Below, piece by piece: positions 26,174 to 35,107 of a DNA stretch of 64,000 bases. The translations under genes and the position numbers were made by a program. Source of the DNA: WTGA01 sp965214055 (GTDB lineage Bacteria; Pseudomonadota; Gammaproteobacteria; Arenicellales; Poriferihabitantaceae). A model generated the notes under the pieces. The model was not told where the DNA came from and did not search any database. It was given only the letters and a program-made list of their open reading frames with translations. The number at the start of each line of letters is the position of its first letter. Position 1 is the first letter of the stretch. The stretch is taken from NCBI GenBank assembly GCA_965214055.1, contig OZ243931.1, positions 744,001-808,000 of the forward strand, in the 5' to 3' direction.

Positions 26174-27421
26174 CTAAACCGCTCCCGACTCCCGGATCCC
26201 CTGGATCTCCTGTTCAGAATAACCCAGAACGGAGGCCAGGATTTCATCGGTGTGTTCCCCGAGCAGGGGCGAACGCACCACTTCAGCCGGGGAATCCGAC
26301 AGTTTCACCGGACAGCCAACGGTCAAATACCTGCCACGTTCCGGATGATCCACCTCGACAATGGTCCCTGTCTCCCGCAACGACGGTTCTTCGGACAATT
26401 CCTTCATGGACAGGATGGGTCCAACGGGAATATCCAGGGGATTGCAGATGTCCATCACTTCGAACTTGGTTTTGGTCATGGTCCAGTCCTCAATGGCGGC
26501 AAAGATTTCATTGAGTTTCGGCAGCCTCACCCCGGGTGTTGCATACTCCGGATCCTCCTTCCACTGGGGTTTTCCGATCACATCGCAGATATTGCCCCAT
26601 ACTGCGGCCTGGGTAATGAAGTAGGTATACGCGTTGTCGTCGTCCTCCCACCCCCTGCACTTCAGTATCCGGCCGGGTTGTCCTCCACCGGAATCATTGC
26701 CGGCCCGGGGAGTCGCCTCCCCGAATTCAATCCCTTCCCCGAATTGCGAGTACTCCGTCAATGGGCCACGCTGAAGCCGCTGCTGGTCCCGCAGCTTGAC
26801 CCGGCACAGGTTCAGCACCCCGTCCTGCATCGCAGCCAGGACCCGCTGGCCGCGTCCGGTCTGTTCTCTTTGGTACAGTGCGGCGAGGAGGCCCATGGCC
26901 AGGTGAAGCCCGGTTCCCGAATCGCCGATCTGTGCCCCGGTGACCAGTGGCGGACCCTCCAGAAAACCGGTGGTGGAGGCGGACCCTCCCGCACATTGCG
27001 CCACATTTTCATACACCTTGCAATCCTCATAGGGACCCGGCCCGAATCCCTTCACCGAACCCATGATGATCCGCGGATTCAATTCCTGAATCCGCTCCCA
27101 GGAAAATCCCATGCGGTCCAGGGCCCCGGGGGCAAAATTCTCCACCATGATGTCGCACTGCCTGATCAACCGCTCCAGCACCTCCTTGCCAGCCTCACTT
27201 TTCGTGTTCAGGGTCAGGGACCGTTTGTTGTGGTTCAGCATGGTGAAATAAAGCGAGTCAGCCCCCTCCACATCCACCAGTTGCTTTCGTGTTGCGTCCC
27301 CAACCCCGGGACGCTCCACCTTGATCACATCCGCGCCCAGCCAGGCCAGCAGCTGGGTGCAGGTGGGGCCGGATTGAACGTGGGTAAAGTCAAGAATCTG
27401 GATACCTTCAAGTGCTTTCAT
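26174..27421 (-). CDS. frc: CaiB/BaiF CoA-transferase, formyl-CoA:oxalate CoA-transferase-like
   Basis: A 415-residue class III CoA-transferase. It follows characterised formyl-CoA:oxalate CoA-transferase closely: LDFTHVQSGPTCTQ with Gln17, NHNKRSLTLNTKS, VENFAPGALDRMGFSWERI, and the active-site aspartate in GAQIGDSGTGLH (Asp167, equivalent to Asp169 of the Oxalobacter enzyme). The glycine loop region GNDSGGGQPGR is also present. The enzyme moves CoA between carboxylic acids through an aspartyl anhydride. There is no oxalyl-CoA decarboxylase in the window, so oxalate cannot be confirmed. It is immediately downstream of the tctA gene in a leftward operon, implying that the imported acid is activated by this transferase. 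Confidence 0.87.
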   Translation of the reverse strand: MKALEGIQILDFTHVQSGPTCTQLLAWLGADVIKVERPGVGDATRKQLVDVEGADSLYFTMLNHNKRSLTLNTKSEAGKEVLERLIRQCDIMVENFAPGALDRMGFSWERIQELNPRIIMGSVKGFGPGPYEDCKVYENVAQCAGGSASTTGFLEGPPLVTGAQIGDSGTGLHLAMGLLAALYQREQTGRGQRVLAAMQDGVLNLCRVKLRDQQRLQRGPLTEYSQFGEGIEFGEATPRAGNDSGGGQPGRILKCRGWEDDDNAYTYFITQAAVWGNICDVIGKPQWKEDPEYATPGVRLPKLNEIFAAIEDWTMTKTKFEVMDICNPLDIPVGPILSMKELSEEPSLRETGTIVEVDHPERGRYLTVGCPVKLSDSPAEVVRSPLLGEHTDEILASVLGYSEQEIQGIRESGAV

Positions 27422-27526
27422 AAATCAAACCATCTGGAATAAATGTTGTAAAACCGGCGCCGTCGCGCCCTGTATTCTCCCGGGGTCCCCACCGGACTCC
27501 CCCTTCCCACGGACATCCCTGCTTTC

Positions 27527-29035
27527 TCACCCGGCCTTCTTTCCACGGCTCCGATGTTTCCTGATCACCGGATAGAGGATTAACGCCACCGCCAGGGCAA
27601 TACAGATCGCAGAAATGGGTCTTTCCACAAAGATCAGGGGGTCACCATGAGAAGAAATGAGAGACTGCCGAAGTGAGCGTTCCGCCAACGGGCCCAGGAC
27701 AATGGCCAGTACCGCCGGGGCCACCGGATAGTTCAGCTTGCGCAGCAAATACCCCACCACCCCGAACAAAAACATCAGCCAGACATCATGCATGGTCTGG
27801 GTGGGGGCGTATCCCCCCACCACACACAGGATATAGATGACCGGTGCCAGAATGCTGAACGGGATGGTCAGCACCCTGACGAAAAGGGGAATGAACGCGA
27901 GGTTGATGAGCAGGGTCACCAGGTTGGCAATGTACAGGGAACCGATCAAGCCCCATACGAAGTCCGGGTGCTCGGTAAACAGCAGCGGTCCGGGCCGCAA
28001 ACCCCATATGATCATGCCCCCCAGCAGGATGGCGGTGGTGGGCGACCCCGGGATGCCCAATGTGATCATCGGCAGCATGGACCCCGTGGATGCCGCATTG
28101 TTGCCCGCTTCCGGAGCGGCCACTCCGGCAACGTTCCCCTTGCCGAAACTTTCCGGGTCCCTGGAAAATGTCTTGGCCAGGCCATAGGACATCAGTGATG
28201 CCGGCGTCGCCCCTGCTGCCGGCAGGGTGCCGACGAAAAACCCGATCATCGACCCCAGTGAAGTGGTCTTGATATATTTTTTCACATCCTTCAGGTTGCT
28301 GAGCAAACTCCCCAGGGACATCCTGACCTTGTGCACCGTGATCTTCCCCTGTGAGGATTCCAGTGTCCACAACATCTCCCCAATGCCATAGATCCCAATC
28401 GCCAGGACCAGGAAATTGATGCCGTGCAGAAACCCCGGAATGTCGCCGAAAATCAAACGCGGCTGCCCCGAAATGATGTCCAGTCCCACCGTTGCCAGGA
28501 CCAGGCCGATGAGAATGGAAAAGATGGTTTTCGGGATATCGTCTCCACCCAGACCAATAAAGGTGGCGAAGGCAAGAACCATCAGGGCGAATTCCTCAAC
28601 CGGCCCGAATTTCAGGGCCAGTACCGCAAGGGGAGGCGCAAACAGCGTGAACAGCACGACGGAAATGGTGCCTCCGATAAAGGAGGCCACTGCCGCAGCG
28701 GTGAGCGCCTTGTCCGCCTTGCCCGCCTGGGCCATGGGACGACCATCGAATACCGTGGCCACAGCGGTGGAAGCGCCGGGAATTCCCAGGGTGATGGAGC
28801 TGATTGCGCCGCCATACATGGCACCATAGTAAATGGCAGCAAGAAAAATGATGGCAGCCGTGGGCGGGACTAGGAAGGTAATGGGAAGCAGGATGGCCAC
28901 CCCGTTGACCGACCCCAGCCCGGGCATTGCCCCCACCATCAGTCCAATGCTGCAACCCAGCAGTATCATCAGGAAATTGAGCGGCTGGAGCGCTTCCAAC
29001 AACCCGGAACCGAGCAGGGGCAGAATGGATTCCAT
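27527..29035 (-). CDS. tctA: Tripartite tricarboxylate transporter, large membrane subunit TctA
   Basis: A 502-residue permease with about ten to twelve hydrophobic segments. TctA signature stretches are present: GLMVGAMPGLGSVNGVAILLP near the start, MYGGAISSITLGIPG, and a second-half MITLGIPGSPTTAILLGGM. TctA forms the channel of the TTT system, driven by ion gradient and fed by a periplasmic binding protein. The order tctC-tctB-tctA is read from right to left with tctB 54 nt upstream. The CoA-transferase follows after 105 nt. Confidence 0.93.
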   Translation of the reverse strand: MESILPLLGSGLLEALQPLNFLMILLGCSIGLMVGAMPGLGSVNGVAILLPITFLVPPTAAIIFLAAIYYGAMYGGAISSITLGIPGASTAVATVFDGRPMAQAGKADKALTAAAVASFIGGTISVVLFTLFAPPLAVLALKFGPVEEFALMVLAFATFIGLGGDDIPKTIFSILIGLVLATVGLDIISGQPRLIFGDIPGFLHGINFLVLAIGIYGIGEMLWTLESSQGKITVHKVRMSLGSLLSNLKDVKKYIKTTSLGSMIGFFVGTLPAAGATPASLMSYGLAKTFSRDPESFGKGNVAGVAAPEAGNNAASTGSMLPMITLGIPGSPTTAILLGGMIIWGLRPGPLLFTEHPDFVWGLIGSLYIANLVTLLINLAFIPLFVRVLTIPFSILAPVIYILCVVGGYAPTQTMHDVWLMFLFGVVGYLLRKLNYPVAPAVLAIVLGPLAERSLRQSLISSHGDPLIFVERPISAICIALAVALILYPVIRKHRSRGKKAG

Positions 29036-29089
29036 CTCAGTTTGACGAGGTTACGCCGGATTGATCTTGTTTTTTCATCCGCCGCCTGG

Positions 29090-29596
29090 TCATGAATACA
29101 TCAAATCATAAATGGGGTAGAACAGGGGTTCGGTCCATGCCTTGGGCAGGGGAATCTTCAGCGCCCATTCGAACAGGCAGAAAATAGCCACCGGAATCGC
29201 AATCGTCAGGACAAGGGTCAGCAGCCAGGAATGGCGTCCGATAAATTTCAGGTAAAACAGCAGGAAAAAAATCAGGGCCCCATACATCCCAAGCAGGTGA
29301 GTCAGGATCAACAGAAAGAGGATGGCGCCCGCGGATGTGCCGACGACGATCACCGTATCCCGGGTCATGTAAAGCTCCCGGTTTCTCGATTCCGGGGTGG
29401 TTTCGCAAAACCATCGGATCAATGTCACCACACAGGTCAGCAACATGCCCGCAGACAACCAGAATGACCAGGAACCGGATCCGGGTCCCCGTCCATCAAT
29501 CCAGCCAATATTCAGCTCGGCACTTTTCACCATCAAGCCGATGGAACAAAGGCCCAAGATTACTGCCATTGCGAATTCTGCAGTCCTGACCGACAT
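29090..29596 (-). CDS. tctB: Tripartite tricarboxylate transporter, small membrane subunit TctB
   Basis: A 168-residue protein with four predicted transmembrane segments, the expected TctB topology: one near the N-terminus (FAMAVILGLCSIGLMV), one at SFWLSAGMLLTCVVTLI, and two in the C-terminal half. ATG 29596 (MSVRTAEFA) is chosen over the more distal open start because it begins at the first hydrophobic helix. TctB is required for assembly or activity with TctA. A strong hairpin separates it from the upstream tctC gene, which probably sets the ratio of binding protein to permease. Confidence 0.87.
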   Translation of the reverse strand: MSVRTAEFAMAVILGLCSIGLMVKSAELNIGWIDGRGPGSGSWSFWLSAGMLLTCVVTLIRWFCETTPESRNRELYMTRDTVIVVGTSAGAILFLLILTHLLGMYGALIFFLLFYLKFIGRHSWLLTLVLTIAIPVAIFCLFEWALKIPLPKAWTEPLFYPIYDLMYS

Positions 29597-29672
29597 GATG
29601 CGCTTGATTTTATGGTTCGTGGCGGGTGCCCGGCACAATGACCAGGTCCCCCCGGGGACCCAACCGTGAATT

Positions 29673-29709
29673 TGTGGGGGTGAAGCACACAAGGTGCTTC
29701 ACCCCCACA
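29673..29709 (-). promoter_or_regulatory. 16-bp perfect hairpin between tctC and tctB
   Basis: The arms TGTGGGGGTGAAGCAC and GTGCTTCACCCCCACA are perfectly complementary, with a 5-nt loop. It lies 14 nt beyond the tctC stop. No T-run follows on the minus strand, so it is more likely an RNA-stabilising or attenuating element that raises binding-protein mRNA over permease mRNA, as known for other binding-protein operons, than a full terminator. Confidence 0.65.
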
Positions 29710-29722
29710 CGGTAAAAGGAAA

Positions 29723-30718
29723 TTATTCTCCCGTAATGGCTGAACTGCCTACGCTTTCGATAAGCTCCTTGTGCAGCATAATCTGGCTGGCATGGTACTC
29801 ACCCAGGTCACTGCCCGACAACCAGGTATCGCAGGCCAACCCGTCATCCGTGCAGAAGGTCTGCCACTCTTCGGAATCAAAAAGCGTTTTGAACAGGTTG
29901 ATGTACCACTCCTGGGCTTCTGCTGACATGCCGGGAGGTCCATTGATGGAACGCTGCATGTAGTATTGCATGTCGACACCAAGTTCCTTGGCGGTGGGGG
30001 TATCCGGGTACGCCGGCAACCGTTCCGCGGTAAACTGCACCAGGGGCTTGGTATTGCCTGCCCGATGGAATTCGCTTTGTTCCGCCGGATTGTTTACCGT
30101 TGAATCAATGTGTTTTCCCACCAGGTTTTTTGCCACGGTGCCTCCTCCCGGGAAGGGAATGTACGTGACTTCATACCCGAATTCCTTTTCCATCATGGCC
30201 GTCAGGATGGAATCCTCCTGGCCGCTCCCGGTACCCCCTACTTTCCACTTGCCATCCGCCGCTTTCACCGCCGCAACGTAGCTGTCCAGGTCCGTGATAT
30301 CCGTCATGTCCGAGTGCACCCAGAGCAGGAAGTTGTCCAGGGCCATCCGGCCAATGGGAGTGAAGTTGCTGACATCCACGCCAATGTCCTGAATCACCGG
30401 GGTGGTATAGAAACTGTTCAGTGTCACCAGTACAGTATGGTCATCTCCGGCCTTGCCCTGAAGATAGAGCAATGCCTCACCACCGGAACCTCCGGGTTTG
30501 TTGATGGGTATAAAGGGACGGGGGGACAGGTCCTTTTGCTCGATCAGGCCCTGAAGCAATCGGGCAATCTGGTCCGCGCCGCCGCCGGCACCTGCCATGA
30601 TGATGAATTCAATCGGCTTCTTGGGCTCCCAGGCCTGGGCCTTTGGAACAAATGCTGTGACGGTGAAGGCCATCGAAACAATCACTGTCAGCACCAGCGT
30701 TTTTGCAATTTTTCTCAT
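29723..30718 (-). CDS. tctC: Tripartite tricarboxylate transporter substrate-binding protein (Bug family, TctC)
   Basis: A 331-residue periplasmic binding protein. The signal peptide MRKIAKTLVLTVIVSMAF...PKAQA is visible, with a plausible AxA cleavage near residue 29. The mature part begins with WEPKKPIEFIIMAGAGGGADQIARLLQ, the Bug-family loop that binds carboxylates. The Bug fold captures carboxylic acids and delivers them to TctAB. It is the first gene of the leftward operon, with a candidate promoter about 100 nt upstream. The ligand is unknown, though the downstream CoA-transferase suggests a mono- or dicarboxylate. Confidence 0.92.
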   Translation of the reverse strand: MRKIAKTLVLTVIVSMAFTVTAFVPKAQAWEPKKPIEFIIMAGAGGGADQIARLLQGLIEQKDLSPRPFIPINKPGGSGGEALLYLQGKAGDDHTVLVTLNSFYTTPVIQDIGVDVSNFTPIGRMALDNFLLWVHSDMTDITDLDSYVAAVKAADGKWKVGGTGSGQEDSILTAMMEKEFGYEVTYIPFPGGGTVAKNLVGKHIDSTVNNPAEQSEFHRAGNTKPLVQFTAERLPAYPDTPTAKELGVDMQYYMQRSINGPPGMSAEAQEWYINLFKTLFDSEEWQTFCTDDGLACDTWLSGSDLGEYHASQIMLHKELIESVGSSAITGE

Positions 30719-30818
30719 ATCGTATTCCAGTTGGTTGGGTTTCCATGGATACTCCCGGTACTTTCACCATTCGCACCATGTGTACATGTAACGGGTATCC
30801 ACCGGATACCGCAATTAA

Positions 30819-30847
30819 AGAATATAGCATGAATATCCAGTTGTAAA
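30819..30847 (-). promoter_or_regulatory. Candidate sigma-70 promoter for the tctC operon
   Basis: On the minus strand TTTACA (-35, five of six consensus matches) and TATTCT (-10, four of six) are separated by 17 nt, about 100 nt upstream of tctC. The leader between promoter and gene contains the small inverted repeat GGTATCC-N3-GGATACC at 30794-30810 and the palindrome TACATGTA, which could be operator sites. Confidence 0.45.
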
Positions 30848-30896
30848 GATTTCGGAAGGTCCCGCCCCGGTTGACCGCACCCCAGGGACTGGACCC

Positions 30897-30919
30897 TGCC
30901 GTGTCAGCGGGACACGGCA
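30897..30919. repeat. 9-bp perfect inverted repeat in the tctC/ettA divergent region
   Basis: TGCCGTGTC-AGCGG-GACACGGCA. It lies upstream of the candidate tctC promoter and about 100 nt before the ettA promoter. No T-run follows, so an operator or mRNA element is more plausible than a terminator. Confidence 0.45.
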
Positions 30920-31015
30920 ACCTACCCGAATACAGAATACCACCGGAGGCCCGGGGCATTTTTGCCGGGTGATCACGAAAGCCTGGGCCTGGGCGGATGA
31001 GAAAAAGAAATCCAT

Positions 31016-31044
31016 TTCCGAAACCAGCCGCCGCCCCTTATAAT
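31016..31044 (+). promoter_or_regulatory. Candidate promoter for ettA
   Basis: TTCCGA (-35, three of six) and TATAAT (-10, perfect) are separated by 17 nt and lie 46 nt upstream of the TTG start of ettA. The weak -35 limits confidence. Confidence 0.4.
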
Positions 31045-31089
31045 CCACCGCGTCTTTCACCCATTTGATTTTCTATTGAGGTCGGTCCC

Positions 31090-32751
31090 TTGGCAAAATA
31101 CGTGTTCACCATGAACGGGGTAGGAAAAGTGGTTCCCCCGAACAAACAGATTCTCAAGGATATCTACCTGAACTTTTTCCCCGGGGCAAAGATCGGTGTT
31201 CTCGGATACAACGGTGCCGGAAAATCAACCCTGCTGAGAATCATGGCCGGGCTGGATACGGACATCCTTGGCGAAGCCCGCCCCCAGCCGGACCTCAAGA
31301 TTGGTTATCTGGCCCAGGAGCCGGAGCTGGATGAAACCAAAGATGTCCGCGGCAATGTTGAAGACAGCCTGGCGGACATCCGAAATGCCCAGGAAAGACT
31401 GGATGCCGTCTATGCCGCGTATGGCGAACCCGATGCGGATTTTGATGCCCTGGCAACCGAACAATCCCGACTGGAAAATATCATTCAGGCCGCGGATGCC
31501 CACAATCTCGACCACAAGTTCGAGATTGCGGCGGATGCGTTGCGGCTGCCTCCCTGGGACGCCGACATCAAAACCCTCTCCGGGGGCGAAAAAAGGCGGG
31601 TTGCACTTTGCCGGCTCCTGTTATCGAACCCCGACATGCTCATTCTGGATGAACCCACCAACCATCTGGATGCGGAATCCGTTGGCTGGCTCGAACACTA
31701 CCTGCATGCATTCGAAGGCACGGTGATCGCGGTCACCCACGACCGGTACTTCCTCGACAATGTGGCTGGCTGGATTCTCGAACTGGATCGGGGTCACGGG
31801 ATTCCCTGGCAGGGGAACTATTCCTCATGGCTGGAACAGAAAGCTGCCCGCCTGGAACAGGAGGAACGCAGCGAAGCGGCCAGAATCAAAAGCATGAACA
31901 GCGAACTGGAATGGGTGCGGTCCAATCCAAAGGGCCGTCACGCAAAAAATCGGGCCCGACTCAAGCGTTTTGAGGAGCTGAGTTCCACGGACTACCAGAA
32001 ACGGGCCGAAACCAGCGAAATCTACATCCCTCCCGGCCCCAGGCTGGGAGACCTTGTGGTAGAAGCACGGGGAGTTTCCAAGGCCTACGGAGAACAGGTC
32101 CTGTATGACTCCCTGAGTTTCAGCCTGCCAAAGGGGGGAATTGTGGGGGTTACCGGGCCGAACGGAGCCGGCAAGACCACCCTGTTCAGAATGATGACCG
32201 GAATGGAGGAACCCCTTTCCGGGGAATTCAGGATCGGCGAATCCGTCCGCATGGGGTATGTGGACCAGTCCAGGGACTCCCTGGATGCGACCAAAACCGT
32301 CTTTGAGGAAATCTCGGGAGGCCAGGACATCATGCTGGTGAATGGACACCCGGTCCCGTCCAGGCCATATGTCGGGCGATTCAATTTCCGGGGTACCGAT
32401 CAGCAAAAGAAAGTGGGGCTGCTTTCAGGGGGGGAAAGAAACCGGGTACATCTTGCGAAGATTCTCGCCAGCGGCAGCAATCTGCTGTTGCTGGATGAAC
32501 CCACCAACGACCTGGATGTGGAAACTCTTCGTGCCCTGGAGGAAGCCATCCTGAATTTTCCCGGCTGCGCCGTGGTGATCTCCCATGACCGCTGGTTCCT
32601 GGACCGGATTGCGACCCATATCCTGGCCTTTGAAGGCGATTCCCGGGTGACCTGGTTCGATGGCAACTACAGCGAGTACGAGGAAGACTACAAACGCCGG
32701 GTCGGCAACACGGCCACACCGCAGCGAATCCGGTACAAGCGACTGAAGTAA
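31090..32751 (+). CDS. ettA: Energy-dependent translational throttle protein EttA (ABC-F ATPase)
   Basis: A 553-residue ABC-F protein with two nucleotide-binding domains. The first Walker A is GYNGAGKST (39-47) and the second is GPNGAGKTT. Both signature motifs are present (LSGGEKRR and LSGGERNR), with Walker B segments LILDEPTNHLDAE and LLLDEPTNDLDVE. The linker with EWVRSNPKGRHAKNRARL matches the P-site tRNA interaction motif of EttA. It binds the ribosomal E site and gates entry into elongation according to the ADP/ATP ratio. The start is TTG at 31090, giving MAKYVFTMNGVGKVVPP, the conserved N-terminus. It is a stand-alone housekeeping gene. Confidence 0.96.
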   Translation: MAKYVFTMNGVGKVVPPNKQILKDIYLNFFPGAKIGVLGYNGAGKSTLLRIMAGLDTDILGEARPQPDLKIGYLAQEPELDETKDVRGNVEDSLADIRNAQERLDAVYAAYGEPDADFDALATEQSRLENIIQAADAHNLDHKFEIAADALRLPPWDADIKTLSGGEKRRVALCRLLLSNPDMLILDEPTNHLDAESVGWLEHYLHAFEGTVIAVTHDRYFLDNVAGWILELDRGHGIPWQGNYSSWLEQKAARLEQEERSEAARIKSMNSELEWVRSNPKGRHAKNRARLKRFEELSSTDYQKRAETSEIYIPPGPRLGDLVVEARGVSKAYGEQVLYDSLSFSLPKGGIVGVTGPNGAGKTTLFRMMTGMEEPLSGEFRIGESVRMGYVDQSRDSLDATKTVFEEISGGQDIMLVNGHPVPSRPYVGRFNFRGTDQQKKVGLLSGGERNRVHLAKILASGSNLLLLDEPTNDLDVETLRALEEAILNFPGCAVVISHDRWFLDRIATHILAFEGDSRVTWFDGNYSEYEEDYKRRVGNTATPQRIRYKRLK

Positions 32752-32764
32752 ACCGGCCGCGGTC

Positions 32765-33757
32765 CTAGGAGGCGAGCCGGCCGCGGCGCAGGGTGCGCAG
32801 CCGTTCTTTCATCCTGGCCATGGATTCCGCCGTGCCGTCGTGCCAGCTCCCGAACAGCTTGTCCACCGGCGTGGGCGTATTGCCGTAATTGAAATGGAAA
32901 TGCTTGTGGTGCAGGTGATGGAAGTAGTCTCCGGCGCCCACCCTTGCCGTGCCAGTCAATTGAACCCGCTCAAAACCGGAATGGGAAATGGCCGGGCTCA
33001 ATCCCTGGAAGAAACCCGTAAGGATGATGATGACGGGGTGAACGGGCACGACCCACCAGAGCATGAATACGCTGAAGTAGAGCAGGTGTTCGACGGGATG
33101 CATGGAAATTCCGGTCCAGGGCCCGGTATTTACGTTTCGGTGGTGCAGTTCATGGGCCAGGTTGTACAGGGGAGGCCAATGCAGGGCACGATGGACAAAA
33201 TAGAAATGAAAGGTCGACCAGAAAAACACGGCCCATATCATCACGCCAAAATATACCGGGGCTTCCGCGATGGACAGGACCGGCATCCGGCCGCTGGCGT
33301 AGAGCCACAACGTAACCGATTCGTACAACGACCAGATGGTGCACCCGCTGACCACGCTCCAGAACACATTGTCCCGGGCCTGGTTTCGCCAGAGAAATTT
33401 CCGGTCGTCGGTGGCCAGCCATTGCCGGTTGAACTTCCGCGTAATACCCTGGGCCTTACGCATGTACAGCCACCAGTGCAACCCCCCCGCAACCAGCGTC
33501 AGCAAGACGGCATTTCGCAGCCATACCAACCCAACCCAATCCACAGACCAGGTGGCCATCGATTCCATGGACGGGGTGAAAAAGAACCATGAAACCATGG
33601 CCAGTCCCAGGAACACGAATCCCCAGGGAACCAGCATCTGGGTAGTCAGCCACCGAATGGCAGCCACGGGCCTTGGCGGCCAGGCATACAGCGGCGGGAC
33701 TTCAATGGGATCCGGGGGCTGGTAGCCCCGGGGGCGGCTCGATGGATTCTGGCTCAT
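32765..33757 (-). CDS. Sterol desaturase/fatty acid hydroxylase superfamily membrane protein
   Basis: A 330-residue di-iron membrane protein. Histidine clusters HFYFVHRALHWP, HELHHRN and HHLHHKHFHFNYGN fit the fatty-acid-hydroxylase superfamily pattern (HxxxH, HxxHH and HxxHH-like). Several hydrophobic segments precede them. Homologues hydroxylate lipid tails or sterols. ATG 33757 (MSQNPSSRPRGY) is chosen as a compact start before a proline-rich N-terminal region; the frame is open a further 40 codons. It follows the PhyH-family gene by 64 nt on the same strand, so both may act on the same lipid. It is convergent with ettA, with only 13 nt between the stops; direct copies of CCGGCCGCGG flank that junction. 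Confidence 0.85.
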   Translation of the reverse strand: MSQNPSSRPRGYQPPDPIEVPPLYAWPPRPVAAIRWLTTQMLVPWGFVFLGLAMVSWFFFTPSMESMATWSVDWVGLVWLRNAVLLTLVAGGLHWWLYMRKAQGITRKFNRQWLATDDRKFLWRNQARDNVFWSVVSGCTIWSLYESVTLWLYASGRMPVLSIAEAPVYFGVMIWAVFFWSTFHFYFVHRALHWPPLYNLAHELHHRNVNTGPWTGISMHPVEHLLYFSVFMLWWVVPVHPVIIILTGFFQGLSPAISHSGFERVQLTGTARVGAGDYFHHLHHKHFHFNYGNTPTPVDKLFGSWHDGTAESMARMKERLRTLRRGRLAS

Positions 33758-33821
33758 TGGAACGATCTCGTTAGCAAGAAGTTTTCGGGTGGATGATTCT
33801 GCCCAATGGGGATGGTCATGA

Positions 33822-34652
33822 CTAATAAATCCGCTTTTCGCGGGCACCGTGATAAAGGATGCCGGCCCAGTTTTCATTCACCCGGCGGCGGTTTTCCACC
33901 CCTTTGGGGTCCAGGTCATGGTCGGGCCGATCCAGATAGACATGATGCGCCGGGTTGCGCTTCCCCCGGATGGGCAACCAGTAGTTTTCCCCCACGACCT
34001 GCTGACAACCGGAGGGCGCATAGCACTGCAGAACAGCCCCGATCCTGCGCTCGCCGCTGCAATTCGGCCTGGAACCGTGAATCACTCGGGCATGATGCAT
34101 CGATATCTGACCGGGCCGCAGAACCAGGTCAACGGCTGCGTCTTCATTGACCTCCAGTATTTCCTGGCCCCGGGTAAGGATATTGTCATCGTGAAACGTG
34201 TCTGCGTGCTTGCGGATGCTGCCCTTGTGGCTGCCCGGAATCATGCTCATACAGCCATTGTCCCGATTGCTCGGCGTCAGCGCCAGCCAGGGAGTCACAA
34301 AATCATGGGGCGTGAGCCCCATGTAGGTCGCATCCTGATGCCAGCTGACATACTGGCGGCTTTCAGATTCCTTGATGAAGAGCACCGAGCCCCACAACAC
34401 GATATCCCCGCCGATAAGATCTTCCACCGCGTCCACGATGCGGGGATGATGGGCCAGTTCGTCAAAAAACGGGAAGACCAGATGTGCATTGTTCCGGTTT
34501 TCCGCATTGACGGCATCGGGGTAGCGGTTCTCGGCTTCCTCCAGCCGTTCCCGGTAGTGGGCAGCCTGTTCTTCCGTCATGATATCCACCGGGGAAACAA
34601 ACCCCTGTTCGCGGTAGGCATCCACCTGCTGCTGTGTCAGATACTTGGGCAT
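33822..34652 (-). CDS. Phytanoyl-CoA dioxygenase (PhyH) family Fe(II)/2-oxoglutarate oxygenase
   Basis: A 276-residue cytosolic oxygenase. The iron-binding facial triad is visible: His105 and Asp107 in SWHQDATYMG and the distal His192 in VIHGSRPN. An arginine-containing ERRIGAVLQ strand follows, suitable for 2-oxoglutarate binding. Family members hydroxylate small molecules or acyl chains. The length is normal. It is the first gene of a leftward pair with the sterol-desaturase-type protein. No phytanate or natural-product genes are adjacent, so substrate is open; ectoine-type or lipid hydroxylation are both possible. Confidence 0.87.
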   Translation of the reverse strand: MPKYLTQQQVDAYREQGFVSPVDIMTEEQAAHYRERLEEAENRYPDAVNAENRNNAHLVFPFFDELAHHPRIVDAVEDLIGGDIVLWGSVLFIKESESRQYVSWHQDATYMGLTPHDFVTPWLALTPSNRDNGCMSMIPGSHKGSIRKHADTFHDDNILTRGQEILEVNEDAAVDLVLRPGQISMHHARVIHGSRPNCSGERRIGAVLQCYAPSGCQQVVGENYWLPIRGKRNPAHHVYLDRPDHDLDPKGVENRRRVNENWAGILYHGAREKRIY

Positions 34653-34838
34653 GGGTTGAGCATGCCATTATTTCGGAATTATTTCGAGAACCCACTGACA
34701 AAAACCAGCGGATTTTTTCGGCTCTGGACGGATCAGGAAGTATTCAGGTCCACCTAATTTTCAATGCTACAAGATTTGTTATGGTCATTTCAGCATGATT
34801 GCATACTATACTCAAAAAAACGGCTAAAGGGGGTCATC

Positions 34839-35090
34839 GTGCACAAGGTTTCAACAAAAGCATTTTATCAAGGTTTACGGCAGGCCTTTGCATTCGCTCC
34901 ATCCAGGAGGAAGCGTACAGTGGTCGTGTTTAAGGATAGGGCAGTGGTTAAGATCGGGGGAGTTGCCAAGAGCTCCGGACTTGAAGAAGACCGGGCAAAT
35001 CTGGCATCGGATTGGGAAAGAGTATCGGGTGATATGCAGACAACGATAAAGCGCTATGAGTCTGGGAAATCCGACAAATCATCGGGTTAA
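34839..35090 (+). CDS. Small basic hypothetical protein
   Basis: An 83-residue protein starting at GTG 34839, with a strong ribosome binding sequence AAAGGGGG five nt upstream that fixes the start even though the frame is open further. It is rich in lysine and arginine near the N-terminus (APSRRKRTVVVFKDRAVVKIGG) and more acidic later. No domain is recognised. The basic patch suggests nucleic acid binding, but that is only a guess. It stands alone between the PhyH gene (divergent) and tdh (convergent), in AT-richer DNA. Confidence 0.55.
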   Translation: MHKVSTKAFYQGLRQAFAFAPSRRKRTVVVFKDRAVVKIGGVAKSSGLEEDRANLASDWERVSGDMQTTIKRYESGKSDKSSG

Positions 35091-35107
35091 ACCGGATTCT
35101 GCTGAGT

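Noticed and set aside
26252..27442. 396-residue frame opposite the formyl-CoA transferase gene
   Set aside because: Mirror of a clear CoA-transferase; Pro/His-rich shadow sequence.
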